DNA of 64,000 nucleotides from Dyadobacter fermentans DSM 18053 (GCF_000023125.1 NC_013037.1:434001-498000); one strand, 5' to 3'. Counted from the first letter of the stretch, positions 1 through 10,201 are shown. Numbers and translations are program-made. The notes: a model not told the origin generated them from the sequence alone.

Positions 1-1
1 G

Positions 2-589
2 ACGGGTTTGAAGTTGGGATTCACCAGTCAGGATTCGAAATGGTACCTGGCAGCGGTGTACCTCAACGGCTGGCAGCGCATCCAGCGGGTAGACGGTAAC
101 ACTATGCCCGCTTTCGGGACCCAGGTTACTTATAAGCCCAATGCGGCCGTGACGCTGAATTACAGCACATTCATCGGCAGCGACAAGCCTGATAGTACCC
201 GGCAAATGCGGTATTATCACAATATTTACGGAGTATTCCAGCTTTCGGAGAAATGGGGCCTGACAACCGGCTTCGACATCGGCAGCGAGCAGAAATCGAA
301 GCGCAGCAGCACTTACAACACCGTGTACGTGCCAGTGATGATCCTGCGCTTTTCGCCTTCTTCGAGAATCCATATCGCGGCGAGGGGCGAATATTATCAC
401 GATCGCAAGGGCGTCATTATCAGCACTGACCATGAAGAAGGTTTCCGCACGCTCGGCACGTCGCTGAACATCGATTACCAGATCACCCCTCAGGTCATGT
501 GGCGCATTGAGGTGCGCCACCTCGACCGCCAGGATGTGTCCAAAAGCAGCACCTACATGACCACCGCACTCACCTTTGCATTGAATTAA
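2..589 (+). CDS. Outer-membrane beta-barrel porin (BBP2/OmpL-like), 3' part only
   Basis: This is the C-terminal part of an outer-membrane barrel protein. The frame is open through the left window edge, so the signal peptide and first strands are missing, and the TTG at position 8 is not a credible start. About 195 residues are visible as alternating polar and aromatic strands with short turns, ending in the hydrophobic strand TTALTFALN, as expected of a closing barrel strand. It ends 6 bp before the kdpD-like gene. In Bacteroidota, kdp potassium-uptake operons often carry a porin of this kind between kdpC and kdpD, so a role in solute passage across the outer membrane during K+ limitation is likely. 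The substrate is inferred. Confidence 0.7.
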   Translation, partial: TGLKLGFTSQDSKWYLAAVYLNGWQRIQRVDGNTMPAFGTQVTYKPNAAVTLNYSTFIGSDKPDSTRQMRYYHNIYGVFQLSEKWGLTTGFDIGSEQKSKRSSTYNTVYVPVMILRFSPSSRIHIAARGEYYHDRKGVIISTDHEEGFRTLGTSLNIDYQITPQVMWRIEVRHLDRQDVSKSSTYMTTALTFALN

Positions 590-595
590 AACAAA

Positions 596-1711
596 ATGGA
601 AACCAGCGCCGAACACTTCCTGCAACTGATCAAACAATCGAGAAGAGGTAAATTCAAGATCTACATCGGGATGAGCGCCGGTGTGGGCAAGACCTACCGC
701 ATGTTGCAGGAAGCCCACGCGCTCCTGCGCACGGGGATCGACGTGAAGATCGGCTATATCGAAACGCACAACCGCAAGGAAACACACGAATTGCTCGAAG
801 GGCTGCCCGTGATTCCGCGGCGCAAGTTGTTTTACAAGGGTAAGGAGCTGGATGAGTTTGATGTGCAGGCGGTAATTACCCTGCGGCCGGAAGTGGTGAT
901 CGTCGACGAGCTGGCGCATTCCAACATCGAAGGGAGTAAGCATGCCAAGCGCTGGCAGGATGTGCTGGACATTCTCGAAGCGGGTATCAATGTGATTTCG
1001 GCCGTTAATATACAACACATCGAAAGCCTGAACCAGGAGGTACGAGAGATCACCGGCGTGGAAGTCGCCGAACGCATTCCCGACAAGGTGCTCGGCATGG
1101 CCGACGAGGTCGTGAATATTGACCTCACGGCCGACGAGCTTATTACCCGGCTCAAAGAAGGCAAAATTTACCGGGAAGAGAAGATACAGGCCGCATTGCA
1201 GAATTTCTTCAAACCCCAGCACATCCTGCAACTGCGCGAACTCGCGCTCAAAGAAGTGGCCTCGCAGGTGGAGCGGAAGGTCGAAAGCGAAATTCAGCCG
1301 GGAATGGTGCTCAAACACGAGCGCTTCCTGGCGTGTATCAGCAGCAACGAGAAAACGGCCCGGAACGTGATCCGCAAAACGGCGCGACTGGCGAATTACT
1401 ACCATAGCAGCTGGTTTTTGCTGTACGTGCAAACGCCCGGCGAGTCGGCGAGCAGGATCGGGCTGGCGAAGCAGCGGCATTTGATCAACAATTTCAAACT
1501 GGCTACCGAACTCGGCGGGAATGTCATCAAAATGGAAAGCGGCAGCATTGCCAGAACGATCGTGGAGGTGGCCGAAAAGAACAAGATCACGACGATTTGC
1601 ATCGGTAAGCCGCATTTGAATCTTTTCAAGGTTATTCTCGCCACGAATGTTTTTAACGGGCTTTTAAATAAAATGTCTTCTTCCGACATTGACCTCGTAA
1701 TACTTTCCTGA
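596..1711 (+). CDS. kdpD: KdpD-like K+ sensor protein without kinase domain
   Basis: This protein of 371 residues matches only the N-terminal cytoplasmic half of classical KdpD. Residues about 18-230 are the KdpD sensor domain with Walker A GMSAGVGKT (25-33) and Walker B VVIVDELAH (100-108). Residues about 240-371 form a universal-stress-protein-like domain. E. coli KdpD is about 890 residues and continues into four membrane helices and a histidine kinase; all of that is absent here. The gene lies 6 bp after the porin and 1 bp before a separate HAMP-PAS kinase, so the two proteins probably share KdpD's function in trans. By family knowledge it senses K+ limitation or turgor and controls kdpFABC, which would lie left of the window. 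Confidence 0.9.
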   Translation: METSAEHFLQLIKQSRRGKFKIYIGMSAGVGKTYRMLQEAHALLRTGIDVKIGYIETHNRKETHELLEGLPVIPRRKLFYKGKELDEFDVQAVITLRPEVVIVDELAHSNIEGSKHAKRWQDVLDILEAGINVISAVNIQHIESLNQEVREITGVEVAERIPDKVLGMADEVVNIDLTADELITRLKEGKIYREEKIQAALQNFFKPQHILQLRELALKEVASQVERKVESEIQPGMVLKHERFLACISSNEKTARNVIRKTARLANYYHSSWFLLYVQTPGESASRIGLAKQRHLINNFKLATELGGNVIKMESGSIARTIVEVAEKNKITTICIGKPHLNLFKVILATNVFNGLLNKMSSSDIDLVILS

Positions 1712-1712
1712 A

Positions 1713-3446
1713 ATGAAGATCAAAACCAAACTGAGGCTGGGGATAGGCCTGCTTTTCGCCATGATCACCGTGCTTGCGGTGGTGGGCATCAGGCAGGTTA
1801 GCCTGCTTTCGGCCGATTCACGCAATATTCTGGTCGCGAATCATAACTCGCTGGAATACAGCCGGCAAATGCTTCGGGCGCTTGATGAGCTGGAAGTGCA
1901 CGCGGGGGCATTGGATGCATTTAAAAAGAACCTCGAAGCCCAGCAGCACAATGTTACCGAAGCGGGAGAAAAGGAAGTGACGGAGCAGCTGACGCGGCAT
2001 TTCGAAAAATTGAAAATGAATATCCGCGACAAGGCTGCCATAGAACAGATCCGCAGCGACGCGCTGGAAATCATGGGCATTAACCTCGACGCCATCACCC
2101 GCAAAAGTTACATTGCCGGCCAAACGGCCAAAAGCTCAATGGTATGGATCGGCATTACGGGCACATTGTGTTTCATCATCGCATTCACGCTTTTTGTAAA
2201 CCTGCCCGGCAACATTGCCAACCCGATCCGCGAACTCACCGAGAGTATCCGGCAAATCGCCAATGAAAACTACACGGAAAGGGTGCATTTCGGAAGTCGG
2301 GATGAGTATGGGCAACTGGCGCAGTCGTTTAACACAATGGCGGAGAAATTGGAAGAATATAATAGCAGCAACCTTGCCCGGCTGATGATCGAGAAGAAAC
2401 GGGTGGAGACGCTGATCGACAATATGCACGACCCGGTGATCGGCCTGGATGAAAACCGGACGGTGATTTTTGCCAACGAGGAAGCGCGGAAAGTGACCGG
2501 GTTGCAGGCAACCGGGCTCGTCGGCCGGAATGCCACGGACATTGCCGTCCATAACGACCTCGTCCGCTCGCTGGTGCAGGACCTGGTGGAACCGCGGCCA
2601 AAAACCAGCGGGCAAGCCGCGCCGATGAAAATTTATGCCGACGATAAGGAAAGCTATTTTGAGAAAGAATACGTCGATATTTCGATCGTTCCCACCGGCG
2701 AGGCCCGGCCGCGGTCGATCGGCCATGTGATCATCCTCCGCAATGTAACACCCTACAAAGAGCTGGATTTTGCCAAAACGAACTTCATAGCTAATGTCTC
2801 CCACGAGCTCAAAACGCCTATTTCTTCCATTAAAATTACCCTCGACCTCCTGCGGAACGAGCGCGTAGGCGAAACAAATGAAGAACAGCGCGGCCTGATC
2901 GACAGCATCCGCGAAGACGCCGACCGCCTACTGAAAATCACTGGCGAACTCCTCAACATCACCCAGGTCGAGAGCGGCAAAATCCAGCTGAACATCGCCG
3001 CCGCCTCGCCTCGCGAAATGGTACATTATGCCATCGCGGCGAACGAAACGCAAGCCGCAAACCGCGACATTCGGCTGGAAACGGAAGAAAACGGCGTGCA
3101 TTCGGACGTGCTCGCAGATACGGAAAAAACGGCATGGGTACTCACCAACCTTGTTTCCAACGCCATCCGCTACTCCTACGACCACTCCACGATCCGCATT
3201 TCCCTTTCGGAAGACGACCAGTGCGTGCGCATCGCCGTCACCGACAACGGCCAGGGCATTTCGCAGGAATACAAGGACAAGATTTTCGACCGCTACTTCC
3301 GCGTACCCGGCTCCACAAAAGAAGGCACGGGCCTCGGTCTGGCGATCAGCCGGGAATTTATGGAAGCCCAGGAGGGCACGCTCACCGTGGAGAGCGAGCT
3401 GGGAGCGGGGAGTACGTTTACGATTGCGATGCGGAAAGTGGGGTGA
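1713..3446 (+). CDS. HAMP-PAS sensor histidine kinase of the kdp operon
   Basis: A membrane histidine kinase of 577 residues. Transmembrane segments lie at about 9-27 and 143-163 and bracket a periplasmic helical sensor. They are followed by HAMP (about 160-213), a PAS domain (about 228-345), HisKA with phospho-acceptor H364 in NVSHELKTP, and a C-terminal HATPase with an N box, VTDNGQGIS and GTGLGLAIS. It starts 1 bp after the kdpD-like stop, so the two are almost certainly translated together. It likely supplies the kinase activity that the short KdpD lacks. The cognate response regulator is not in the window and may lie at the left end of the kdp operon. The partner assignment is inferred from operon structure. 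Confidence 0.9.
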   Translation: MKIKTKLRLGIGLLFAMITVLAVVGIRQVSLLSADSRNILVANHNSLEYSRQMLRALDELEVHAGALDAFKKNLEAQQHNVTEAGEKEVTEQLTRHFEKLKMNIRDKAAIEQIRSDALEIMGINLDAITRKSYIAGQTAKSSMVWIGITGTLCFIIAFTLFVNLPGNIANPIRELTESIRQIANENYTERVHFGSRDEYGQLAQSFNTMAEKLEEYNSSNLARLMIEKKRVETLIDNMHDPVIGLDENRTVIFANEEARKVTGLQATGLVGRNATDIAVHNDLVRSLVQDLVEPRPKTSGQAAPMKIYADDKESYFEKEYVDISIVPTGEARPRSIGHVIILRNVTPYKELDFAKTNFIANVSHELKTPISSIKITLDLLRNERVGETNEEQRGLIDSIREDADRLLKITGELLNITQVESGKIQLNIAAASPREMVHYAIAANETQAANRDIRLETEENGVHSDVLADTEKTAWVLTNLVSNAIRYSYDHSTIRISLSEDDQCVRIAVTDNGQGISQEYKDKIFDRYFRVPGSTKEGTGLGLAISREFMEAQEGTLTVESELGAGSTFTIAMRKVG

Positions 3447-3560
3447 GCTTGTTGCCGACGTGTTCACCAGGACTCGCAAGCAAACCTTTCACCCAATGCT
3501 ACTTGCAGATTACATTCTAGTACTGTATATTGCATAGTACCTTGTAAAACAATTTTAGCC

Positions 3561-3923
3561 ATGAAAGTAAATTCACGCATTCAATTCGCGCTCGTTGCCA
3601 TGATGGTGGCGTGTAATTCCGGGGATACGTCCATTAAAGTGAAGGACGATGATGATTACTACCGGTTTACGGCACAGTTCGATGAGGATAAGTCGCCAGC
3701 GATCAGCCGGTTTATTAGTGAGCACATTTCGCCGGTTCGTGTTGATCCTGAGCGGGATTCGAAGATTGTTACCGTGCTCGACGACCAGACGAAACTGACG
3801 GTGGAGTCTGCTCCGGGGGAGATTATGATTTACCTCGATAAGGACGAAAACAGTCGCGCTTCTTACCACCGGGTCAAGAATCTCTGTGAGGGAGTGAAGG
3901 AAATCATAATGGGGCACCGATAG
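3561..3923 (+). CDS. Small predicted lipoprotein, unknown function
   Basis: A 120-residue protein I do not recognise. The N-terminus is a lipoprotein signal with lipobox MVAC and modified cysteine C18. The mature part is acidic, with a run of aspartates at about 29-33, and reads as an alpha/beta domain without known motifs. It stands alone: 114 bp after the kdp kinase and 139 bp before the next gene on the same strand, so it is probably transcribed separately. Codon usage and GC resemble the neighbours. The lipid anchor is well supported; the function is unknown. Confidence 0.65.
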   Translation: MKVNSRIQFALVAMMVACNSGDTSIKVKDDDDYYRFTAQFDEDKSPAISRFISEHISPVRVDPERDSKIVTVLDDQTKLTVESAPGEIMIYLDKDENSRASYHRVKNLCEGVKEIIMGHR

Positions 3924-4062
3924 CACCGCCAGCCAGATGAAAGGCCGCAAAATAGCGTTCGATAAGATTTGGAACTAATACTACGAAATGACGGGTTGGC
4001 TGTTCAAAGGTTTTTAGTATAATCGCCTGAAAATCTTTTAATAACCTTAAACCCTTCATTTT

Positions 4063-6192
4063 GTGAGAAAAATTTACCTCCTGCTGGTCATGTTGCTGCC
4101 TTTGACTACGCTGGCGCAATGCCCGACCGATCTCGTCTTTAACAATCAGGCCACATTGAACAGTTTTGCCGCAGACAACCCCGGCTGCGTGAATTTGACG
4201 GGCGATCTGATCATTGAAGGCGCCGATATTGTGGATTTAAAGCCTTTAATTACGCTTACCAGCGTAGGCGGAGTGATTTCGATTCGAAACAATCCCAAAT
4301 TGTTGGTTCTTGATGGCTTGGACAATATCGCCACGGTGGATTCCACTCTCGAGGTCTTAAATAATGTGTCGCTTTTGAGCCTGGAAGCTTTTGAAGGCGT
4401 TACGACCGTGAAAGGTGACCTGATCGTCGACGGTAATGTTGCGCTCGAAAGTGTCGGCGGGATCAGGCATGTGGGTACAGTGGGTGGTTCGCTTGTAATC
4501 GGTACCACTAATTCGTTGCGAACGATGAGTGAACTTGTGGTTTGGTCCGTAGGTGGATCGGTCCGAATTGGCTTTAATAGTGCTCTGACGTCGCTGCAAG
4601 GCCTGGAATATATCACGCAAATCAACGGCGATCTCGAAATCACGAATAATTACTCACTGACGGATATGACGGGCCTGAACGGGTTAACGTCCGTCGGCGG
4701 CGATGTTTTTTTTGATTTTAATGATAGCCTGGTCAATATGCAGGGCCTCAACTTGCTTACCTCAGTGGGTGGCGAATTGTATATGGACGGCAATGTGATG
4801 CTCGAAGACCTTTCCGGCCTCGAACAGCTTGCCTCGATAGGCGGCACGCTCACCGTCGCCGAACATGACTCGCTTACCAGTATTTCGGCTTTGAGTAACC
4901 TGTCGTCGGTCGGTGGCGGAATGTATTTTTTGCTCAATCCTTCCCTACAAACGCTCGGCGGCTTGCAGAATGTGACGTCTTTGGGCCGGGAATTGCTAAT
5001 CGCATTCAATTTTCAACTTGAAAACCTGGACGGACTTTCCCAATTGACGTCGATAGGGGGCCTGGGCGCGCAGATTTCGCTCAATCCGCTACTTCAAAAT
5101 CTAGATGGACTGTCGTCGCTGACGACCATCGACGGCGATCTCGAAATCACTTACAATCCTTCCTTAACGAGTCTGGCAGGGCTAAGGAACTTGCAAACGC
5201 TCGGTTCGGCAGCTACCCTCGCAGTGGCAGCTAATGGCTCTCTCACCGATTTGGAGGGATTGAATGGCCTTACCACCGTCGATCGCCTTTTTATCGAAGC
5301 AAATTTCAGCCTGAAAACACTATCGGGCCTGGATAACCTCGTTTCGGTAACTGATTCCATTTCAATATCTTACAATGATAGTTTGACAACCCTCAGCGGC
5401 CTGGCCGCATTGCAGACAATCGGCGGCGGCCTGCTGATCACCGAGGATTCGCTGCTGACCAGCCTGGCAGGGCTGAGCGGCCTCACAAGCATTGGCGGAG
5501 TGCTGACTATCGCCAATAATGCGGTGCTGGAAACGTGTGCAACGGCGCAATTCTGCGAAATACTGAAAACGAAACCTGTCGAGGCGGTATTCATCGCCGA
5601 AAACCTGGGAGATTGCGAAACGCGCGAGCAGGTGGATCTGGCGTGTGTGCAGCTGCCGGTAACCCTCGTGGCATTCACCGCCCGCGGGGAAGGCCGGACG
5701 GTATTGCTCGAATGGACGACCAGTTCGGAATCGAATAGTGATTTTTTTGAAATACAACATGCCGATCACCGCGGCAAAACCTGGGTAACAGCAGGTAAAA
5801 TACAGGCGACCGGGGAAAGCACGGACCTCAACCGTTACACTTTCACGCATCCCGACCCGCGCCGGGCGGAAAACCTCTACCGACTGAAAATGGTCGATCA
5901 AGACGGCACCTACGCATTCAGCAGCATTCAGGCGGTGCGCTTCGACAATCTGCCGGAGTTTGAAATCTTCCCCAATCCTGTCGCGAGCAGTCTGATAATC
6001 CGCTCATTGAATGGGGATGCGCAACAGATTGCCCTGTACAACGCTGCCGGTAAGCGGGTTGCATTCAAACTGCTGAACAAGGAACTGTCCGCCGCGACGA
6101 TCGACACGAGCCATTTGCCGGCCGGGCTGTACGTAGCCAAAGTCGCTTATGCGGGCGGAGACGTGCATACTGGCAGGTTTGTCAAGAAATAG
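4063..6192 (+). CDS. Secreted repeat protein (receptor-L/LRR-like) with T9SS sorting domain
   Basis: A 709-residue secreted surface protein. It starts with GTG; the signal peptide covers residues 1-19 and ends in LAQ. Residues about 45-500 are some sixteen imperfect repeats of 22-26 residues with the pattern GL-xx-L-(T/S)-S(V/I)GG-x-L-x-I-xx-N-xx-L. This resembles the parallel solenoid of receptor-L and leucine-rich domains. A fibronectin-III-like domain (about 530-625, containing LEWTTSSE) follows, then a type A T9SS C-terminal sorting domain (about 631-709, starting FEIFPNP and ending GRFVKK). By family knowledge the C-terminal domain is cleaved after export by the type IX system and the protein stays on the surface or is released. 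The ligand is unknown. It converges on the phosphatase gene, 3 bp apart. Confidence 0.85.
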   Translation: MRKIYLLLVMLLPLTTLAQCPTDLVFNNQATLNSFAADNPGCVNLTGDLIIEGADIVDLKPLITLTSVGGVISIRNNPKLLVLDGLDNIATVDSTLEVLNNVSLLSLEAFEGVTTVKGDLIVDGNVALESVGGIRHVGTVGGSLVIGTTNSLRTMSELVVWSVGGSVRIGFNSALTSLQGLEYITQINGDLEITNNYSLTDMTGLNGLTSVGGDVFFDFNDSLVNMQGLNLLTSVGGELYMDGNVMLEDLSGLEQLASIGGTLTVAEHDSLTSISALSNLSSVGGGMYFLLNPSLQTLGGLQNVTSLGRELLIAFNFQLENLDGLSQLTSIGGLGAQISLNPLLQNLDGLSSLTTIDGDLEITYNPSLTSLAGLRNLQTLGSAATLAVAANGSLTDLEGLNGLTTVDRLFIEANFSLKTLSGLDNLVSVTDSISISYNDSLTTLSGLAALQTIGGGLLITEDSLLTSLAGLSGLTSIGGVLTIANNAVLETCATAQFCEILKTKPVEAVFIAENLGDCETREQVDLACVQLPVTLVAFTARGEGRTVLLEWTTSSESNSDFFEIQHADHRGKTWVTAGKIQATGESTDLNRYTFTHPDPRRAENLYRLKMVDQDGTYAFSSIQAVRFDNLPEFEIFPNPVASSLIIRSLNGDAQQIALYNAAGKRVAFKLLNKELSAATIDTSHLPAGLYVAKVAYAGGDVHTGRFVKK

Positions 6193-6195
6193 GCA

Positions 6196-8301
6196 TTAAT
6201 GGATCGCGAGCTTTTTTACGACACTTCTGCCATTTACATCCACTTTCAGAAAATACGTTCCGGCCGTGAGTTGGGGCGGCAGGAACGTGGCCGGGGTGTT
6301 GCTGATGGTCATCTTGCGGGTCTGCAACGTCCTGCCGGAAATGTCGATGAGCGTCAGTTCGGCGAGCTGCGTGGCATTGCCGGCCGTGCGGATCTGCATC
6401 TGGCTGGCCGATGAAGGATTGGGAATGATTTCCACTTCCAGTGCAATGCTCGGGTCGGCGGAAAGGACAATGTCCAGCAAGTACACCCGGTTGATTCTCG
6501 AATAAACAACGCGCCCGTCCTGGGCAACCGTGGCCAGCCGGTAGTAGTAATCCTGGTTGGTCGGCAAAGTGGCGCTTTGTGTGTCCGTAAAAGAATATTC
6601 CTTCAACAGCTGCGAGTTGGGGCCGCCGGTAACTTTGCCTATTTCAGTAAATGTACGGCCGTCTATTGAGCGCTGGACTAAAAAATGCGATAGTTCGGTC
6701 TCCGTTTCGGTGGTCCATTGCAATGTCACGACATTGGCTTGGTCGTTTTTCACGGTAAAAGCCACCAGCTTGGCGGGATCGGTCTTGGGGACTTTCACAT
6801 GAAAAACATCCTGAATGCAGTTTTCAGCGTCCCGCACGGTATATTCTGCATCTTCATCAGGCCGGACGGTGATCGTCCGCGTCTTTTCCCCGCTGTCCCA
6901 GACATAACTTCCGACGAACGACGCGGTGAGTTCAACCGATTCGTCATGGGCGATTTCATGGGTAGTTTCCTTATTCACGCCTTTTTCCATCGTAAACTGG
7001 TCGCGCACCACGCCGTCGGCAGCTATCCATTTCAGGTCCAGTCGGTTGCCTTCCACTTCGAGCATAAGTCCGCCGCCACGTTCGGCGTCGGAATAGTACA
7101 TGGCTTTGTGAGGGGCGTCCGCGCGGAGGTTACCCAGCTGCCCGCCGGAGCCTGCCACCACGTACACCGTGCCGCGGGCCTGCGGCGTGTTTTTGATATA
7201 GGGGCATGAATTGTCGGAGCCGTCGTACCGCGCCGAGGAGCCGTCGATCACGTGCTTGTCCGCATCGAATGTGCTGCTATGCCCGTAATGCCCGCCCATA
7301 AGCCGGGATCGCTCGTACACGTGGCTGTGTCCGCACAGGATGAGGTCTACACCTAGGCGTTCGAGAATGCGGATGAAATTCTCCCGGATGGCCGTCATTT
7401 CCGGGTCCCGGTCCGATTCGCGCGAGCCTTTCGAGTAGGGCGGATGATGCCAGTAGGCTACCACCCAATCCTTGTTTTTGTTGGCTGCCAGGTCTTTTTT
7501 GATCCATTGCACCTGCCTGCCGAGCGTGTCGTAAAGCCTGGTTGCATTGTCTTCTCTGCCGTACGAATCCAGGGAAAGGAAATGGACATTGCCGTAATCG
7601 AACGAATAGAACGCTTCTGTGCCTGAGGGCTCGCCGCCCGCTTCGCCTTGCGTAGGCATGGTGAAAATATCGTAGTAGGGAACCTGGTGATCGTCCTGGC
7701 GGGCCGGGTTGTCATTATCGTAATCGTGGTTGCCGGGGGTAGGGAACAGGGGGCTTTTTTTGAGAAAATGGTTTTTGTATTGAGCAAAAAAATGGGCCTG
7801 ATACTCCGCATCTCGGCCAAATGAATAGGCATTATCGCCCAGGAGAAGCCACGCATTCATGTAGTTGTTGCCCAGGTAATCGGTCATTTTATCCCGCACG
7901 GCTTGCTGGGTGGCGGAGCTGTTGCCGCAATCGCCGATCACGCCGAAGCGGTATTTACCCGGCTTGCCCGCCGGTGCTGATGTTTCGAAATAATTCTGTG
8001 CGCCCGCCTGCAAAACCTCCGTTTGCGAGCCGATGGAATAATAGTAGCGTGTTTCATTTTGCAGGCCGGTAAGTTTCAGTTCGTGCTCGGTGGTAGCCGC
8101 ATTGTCGCTGAACGTCTGCCCGAGCGATTCCGGGCTTGTGCCGATTTTCACCACCGAATTGGACGGCTGCTCGGTACGCCAGCGGATGACAATGCTCGTA
8201 GGCGTGACCGTTTGCAGGTACGGGCCGCGCAGGAGCGTGCCCTGGCCGTGCGTGGAAAGAAAAGAAATAAGCAGCAGGAAAGTGAGTAAATGTTGTTTCA
8301 T
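6196..8301 (-). CDS. Secreted purple-acid-phosphatase-like metallophosphoesterase with T9SS domain
   Basis: A 701-residue secreted enzyme. The signal peptide covers residues 1-19. A purple-acid-phosphatase-type fibronectin-like domain (about 22-108) precedes a metallophosphoesterase domain (about 115-400). The five metal-binding blocks are visible: GDCG (D124), GDNAY (D156, Y159), GNHD (N191, H192), WHHPP (H285/H286) and GHSH (H325, H327). After it come an Ig-like stretch, a fibronectin-III-like domain (about 515-610) and a T9SS sorting domain (about 625-701, IIPNPSS to KKLAIH). It probably hydrolyses phosphate esters outside the cell for phosphate acquisition. Its start overlaps the stop of the upstream peroxidase gene by 4 bp (ATGA), so the two form an operon. 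Confidence 0.9.
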   Translation of the reverse strand: MKQHLLTFLLLISFLSTHGQGTLLRGPYLQTVTPTSIVIRWRTEQPSNSVVKIGTSPESLGQTFSDNAATTEHELKLTGLQNETRYYYSIGSQTEVLQAGAQNYFETSAPAGKPGKYRFGVIGDCGNSSATQQAVRDKMTDYLGNNYMNAWLLLGDNAYSFGRDAEYQAHFFAQYKNHFLKKSPLFPTPGNHDYDNDNPARQDDHQVPYYDIFTMPTQGEAGGEPSGTEAFYSFDYGNVHFLSLDSYGREDNATRLYDTLGRQVQWIKKDLAANKNKDWVVAYWHHPPYSKGSRESDRDPEMTAIRENFIRILERLGVDLILCGHSHVYERSRLMGGHYGHSSTFDADKHVIDGSSARYDGSDNSCPYIKNTPQARGTVYVVAGSGGQLGNLRADAPHKAMYYSDAERGGGLMLEVEGNRLDLKWIAADGVVRDQFTMEKGVNKETTHEIAHDESVELTASFVGSYVWDSGEKTRTITVRPDEDAEYTVRDAENCIQDVFHVKVPKTDPAKLVAFTVKNDQANVVTLQWTTETETELSHFLVQRSIDGRTFTEIGKVTGGPNSQLLKEYSFTDTQSATLPTNQDYYYRLATVAQDGRVVYSRINRVYLLDIVLSADPSIALEVEIIPNPSSASQMQIRTAGNATQLAELTLIDISGRTLQTRKMTISNTPATFLPPQLTAGTYFLKVDVNGRSVVKKLAIH

Positions 8302-10081
8302 AAAGGATCGGTGAGCGCTTCTAAAAAGGCAATGATATCTGATTTCTCCTGATCGGTAAGGTTCAAGGGTTCTGCGGCAAGCGTTTGGTGCGGCACGTCT
8401 AGGCCCAGCCCGGCACCGCCGCCGCGGTCATAAAAGTCGATCACCTTTTCGAGGCTTGCAAAGGCCCCGTTGTGCATGTAGGGGGCCGTCACGGCGGCAT
8501 TCCGTACGGTGGGTGTTTTGAACGCGCGCTGGTAGTAGGGCGTCGGCCGGGTTTCGAAGCGGCCTGAGTCGGCATCGGCTTGCGGGTGTTCCAGGTCGTC
8601 CGTGGCCGTGGTGCCGAGTATTTCGAACTCGGTGAGCGTGTACAGCGGCGGGATCAGGCCATTGAAAAGCGGTGCAAAATGGCAGGTGCCGCATTGCGCC
8701 TTGCCCATGAAGAGGTTGAAGCCGCGCTTCTGGCCGTCGGTCAGAGCGGCGCGGTCGCCGGCCATATACCGGTCGAAATTCGAATTGAATGGTTTGAGCG
8801 TGCCTACATACGCCGCTATCGCCCGGTACACCAGCGTATCGTTCACATCCCGGCGGTCGGGCGCAACCTTCCTGATCAGCCGCCGGTAGGACCGGCTCCG
8901 CGCCAGTTTGCGGATCGTTTCGATAGGCTTGCCATTCATTTCCAGACTGTCGTGGATCACGGCCCGCACCTGGTCTTCGAGCGTTGCCGACCGGCCATCC
9001 CAAAACTGGGCGTGCTGAAATGAGCTGTACAGCAGCGTCGGCGCATTACGCCGCGTGGCCTGGCCGGGATGGATACCGTTGCTTTTTGGCAGCCCGTCCG
9101 TGAAGTGCAGCGCCGGATTGTGGCAGGAAGCGCAGCTCCGGGTGCCATTGGCCGACAATCTTGTTTCAAAAAACAGTTTTCTGCCTAGCTCGGTCAATGC
9201 ACTGTCGCCGCCTGCATTTTTCCTAAATGCATTCATATTCAAAATATCCGGGCTGAAAATGTTTTTGGCGCGGTAGTTCAAAACTCCTTTTTCATTGATT
9301 TCCAGTCCCATTCCGGCAATCATCCCGCCAAGCTGCTCCTGCAAGGGCAATGCATGTTCCGTGAGAAAACGCAGGTGATCGAATGTATCAAAGTCACGAT
9401 GATCAGTCAGCCATGCCTCGCACGAAGCGAGAGATCTGCGTACCGAATCGTTTCCGGCATGGGCCATGTAAGGCCGCAAAACCGTTTCGATCGTTTGCAG
9501 CGAAACGTGTGCTTCGTCCAGCCCGCTTTTCAACAAGGGCGCGTCGAAGCCGGTAATGCTCAATGTAATCACCCGCACGAGCTCTAAACGCAACTTTCGA
9601 GAATCTGGGCGTCGGACGCTTCAAACTGGTAAAGCAGCGCGGGCAAGTCGTCGGCCGCCGTTTGTAACAGGCGGCATTGCGCCAGCATGGCTTCTTTGTT
9701 TTTACCGGCATCCTCGAACAGCATTGCTTCGATGTATTGAAAACCGGCCGGTTCCATATATTCCAGGTGCGGTTCTTCAATCTCGTTTCGCGGCGGGCGG
9801 TTGTAGATGCGGGAGGAAGTAAAGAAGAAATAGTCGAGAAAGAACGCGATCCGTTTGTAAGCCAGGCGCGCGTCTTTCAGCTTTTGCTTTGCCCGTTCGA
9901 TGCTTTGGGAATCAGTAGGATCGGCTTGTCCGATGGCCGCATGCATTTCGGCAATGCTATGCGCGAACTGCCCGGCGTTTTTTCGAAACTGCGCCGTGTA
10001 ATTTTCGACACCGATGGTCTTCCGGCCTGACGCCAGGGCGAGCAGGAACAGTGCAAGTGCGACGGCAAGGGCTTTATACAT
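8298..10081 (-). pseudogene. Di-heme cytochrome c peroxidase (MauG/CcpA type) interrupted by a -1 frameshift
   Basis: Two overlapping minus-strand frames make one gene. The 5' frame (10081 to 9584) encodes a signal peptide (MYKALAVALALFLLALASG) and a helical domain of about 150 residues that ends abruptly at ILESCV. The 3' frame (from about 9594 to 8298) continues with LRLELVRVITLSITG and carries two c-heme sites, CASCH and CGTCH, in the di-heme peroxidase domain. Full-length homologues of about 600 residues carry exactly this helical domain before the peroxidase, joined through a stretch resembling ESLRLELVRVITL. Restoring one T in the GAAAGTTGCG tract near 9594-9597 rejoins the frames. The function would be periplasmic H2O2 or substrate oxidation. 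The cause may be a real mutation or a base-calling error; without a start of its own, the 3' part would lack a signal peptide. Confidence 0.8.
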
Positions 10082-10201
10082 GGTTTTGGAAGCATAAGCA
10101 AACGCACGCAAGATACGAAACGGGGCTCAAATCGGCAGATGTAGGTTCGTTTTGATGAATAAACGTTAAATTGCCGCTTCTGACCTATTCCACGATTACG
10201 C

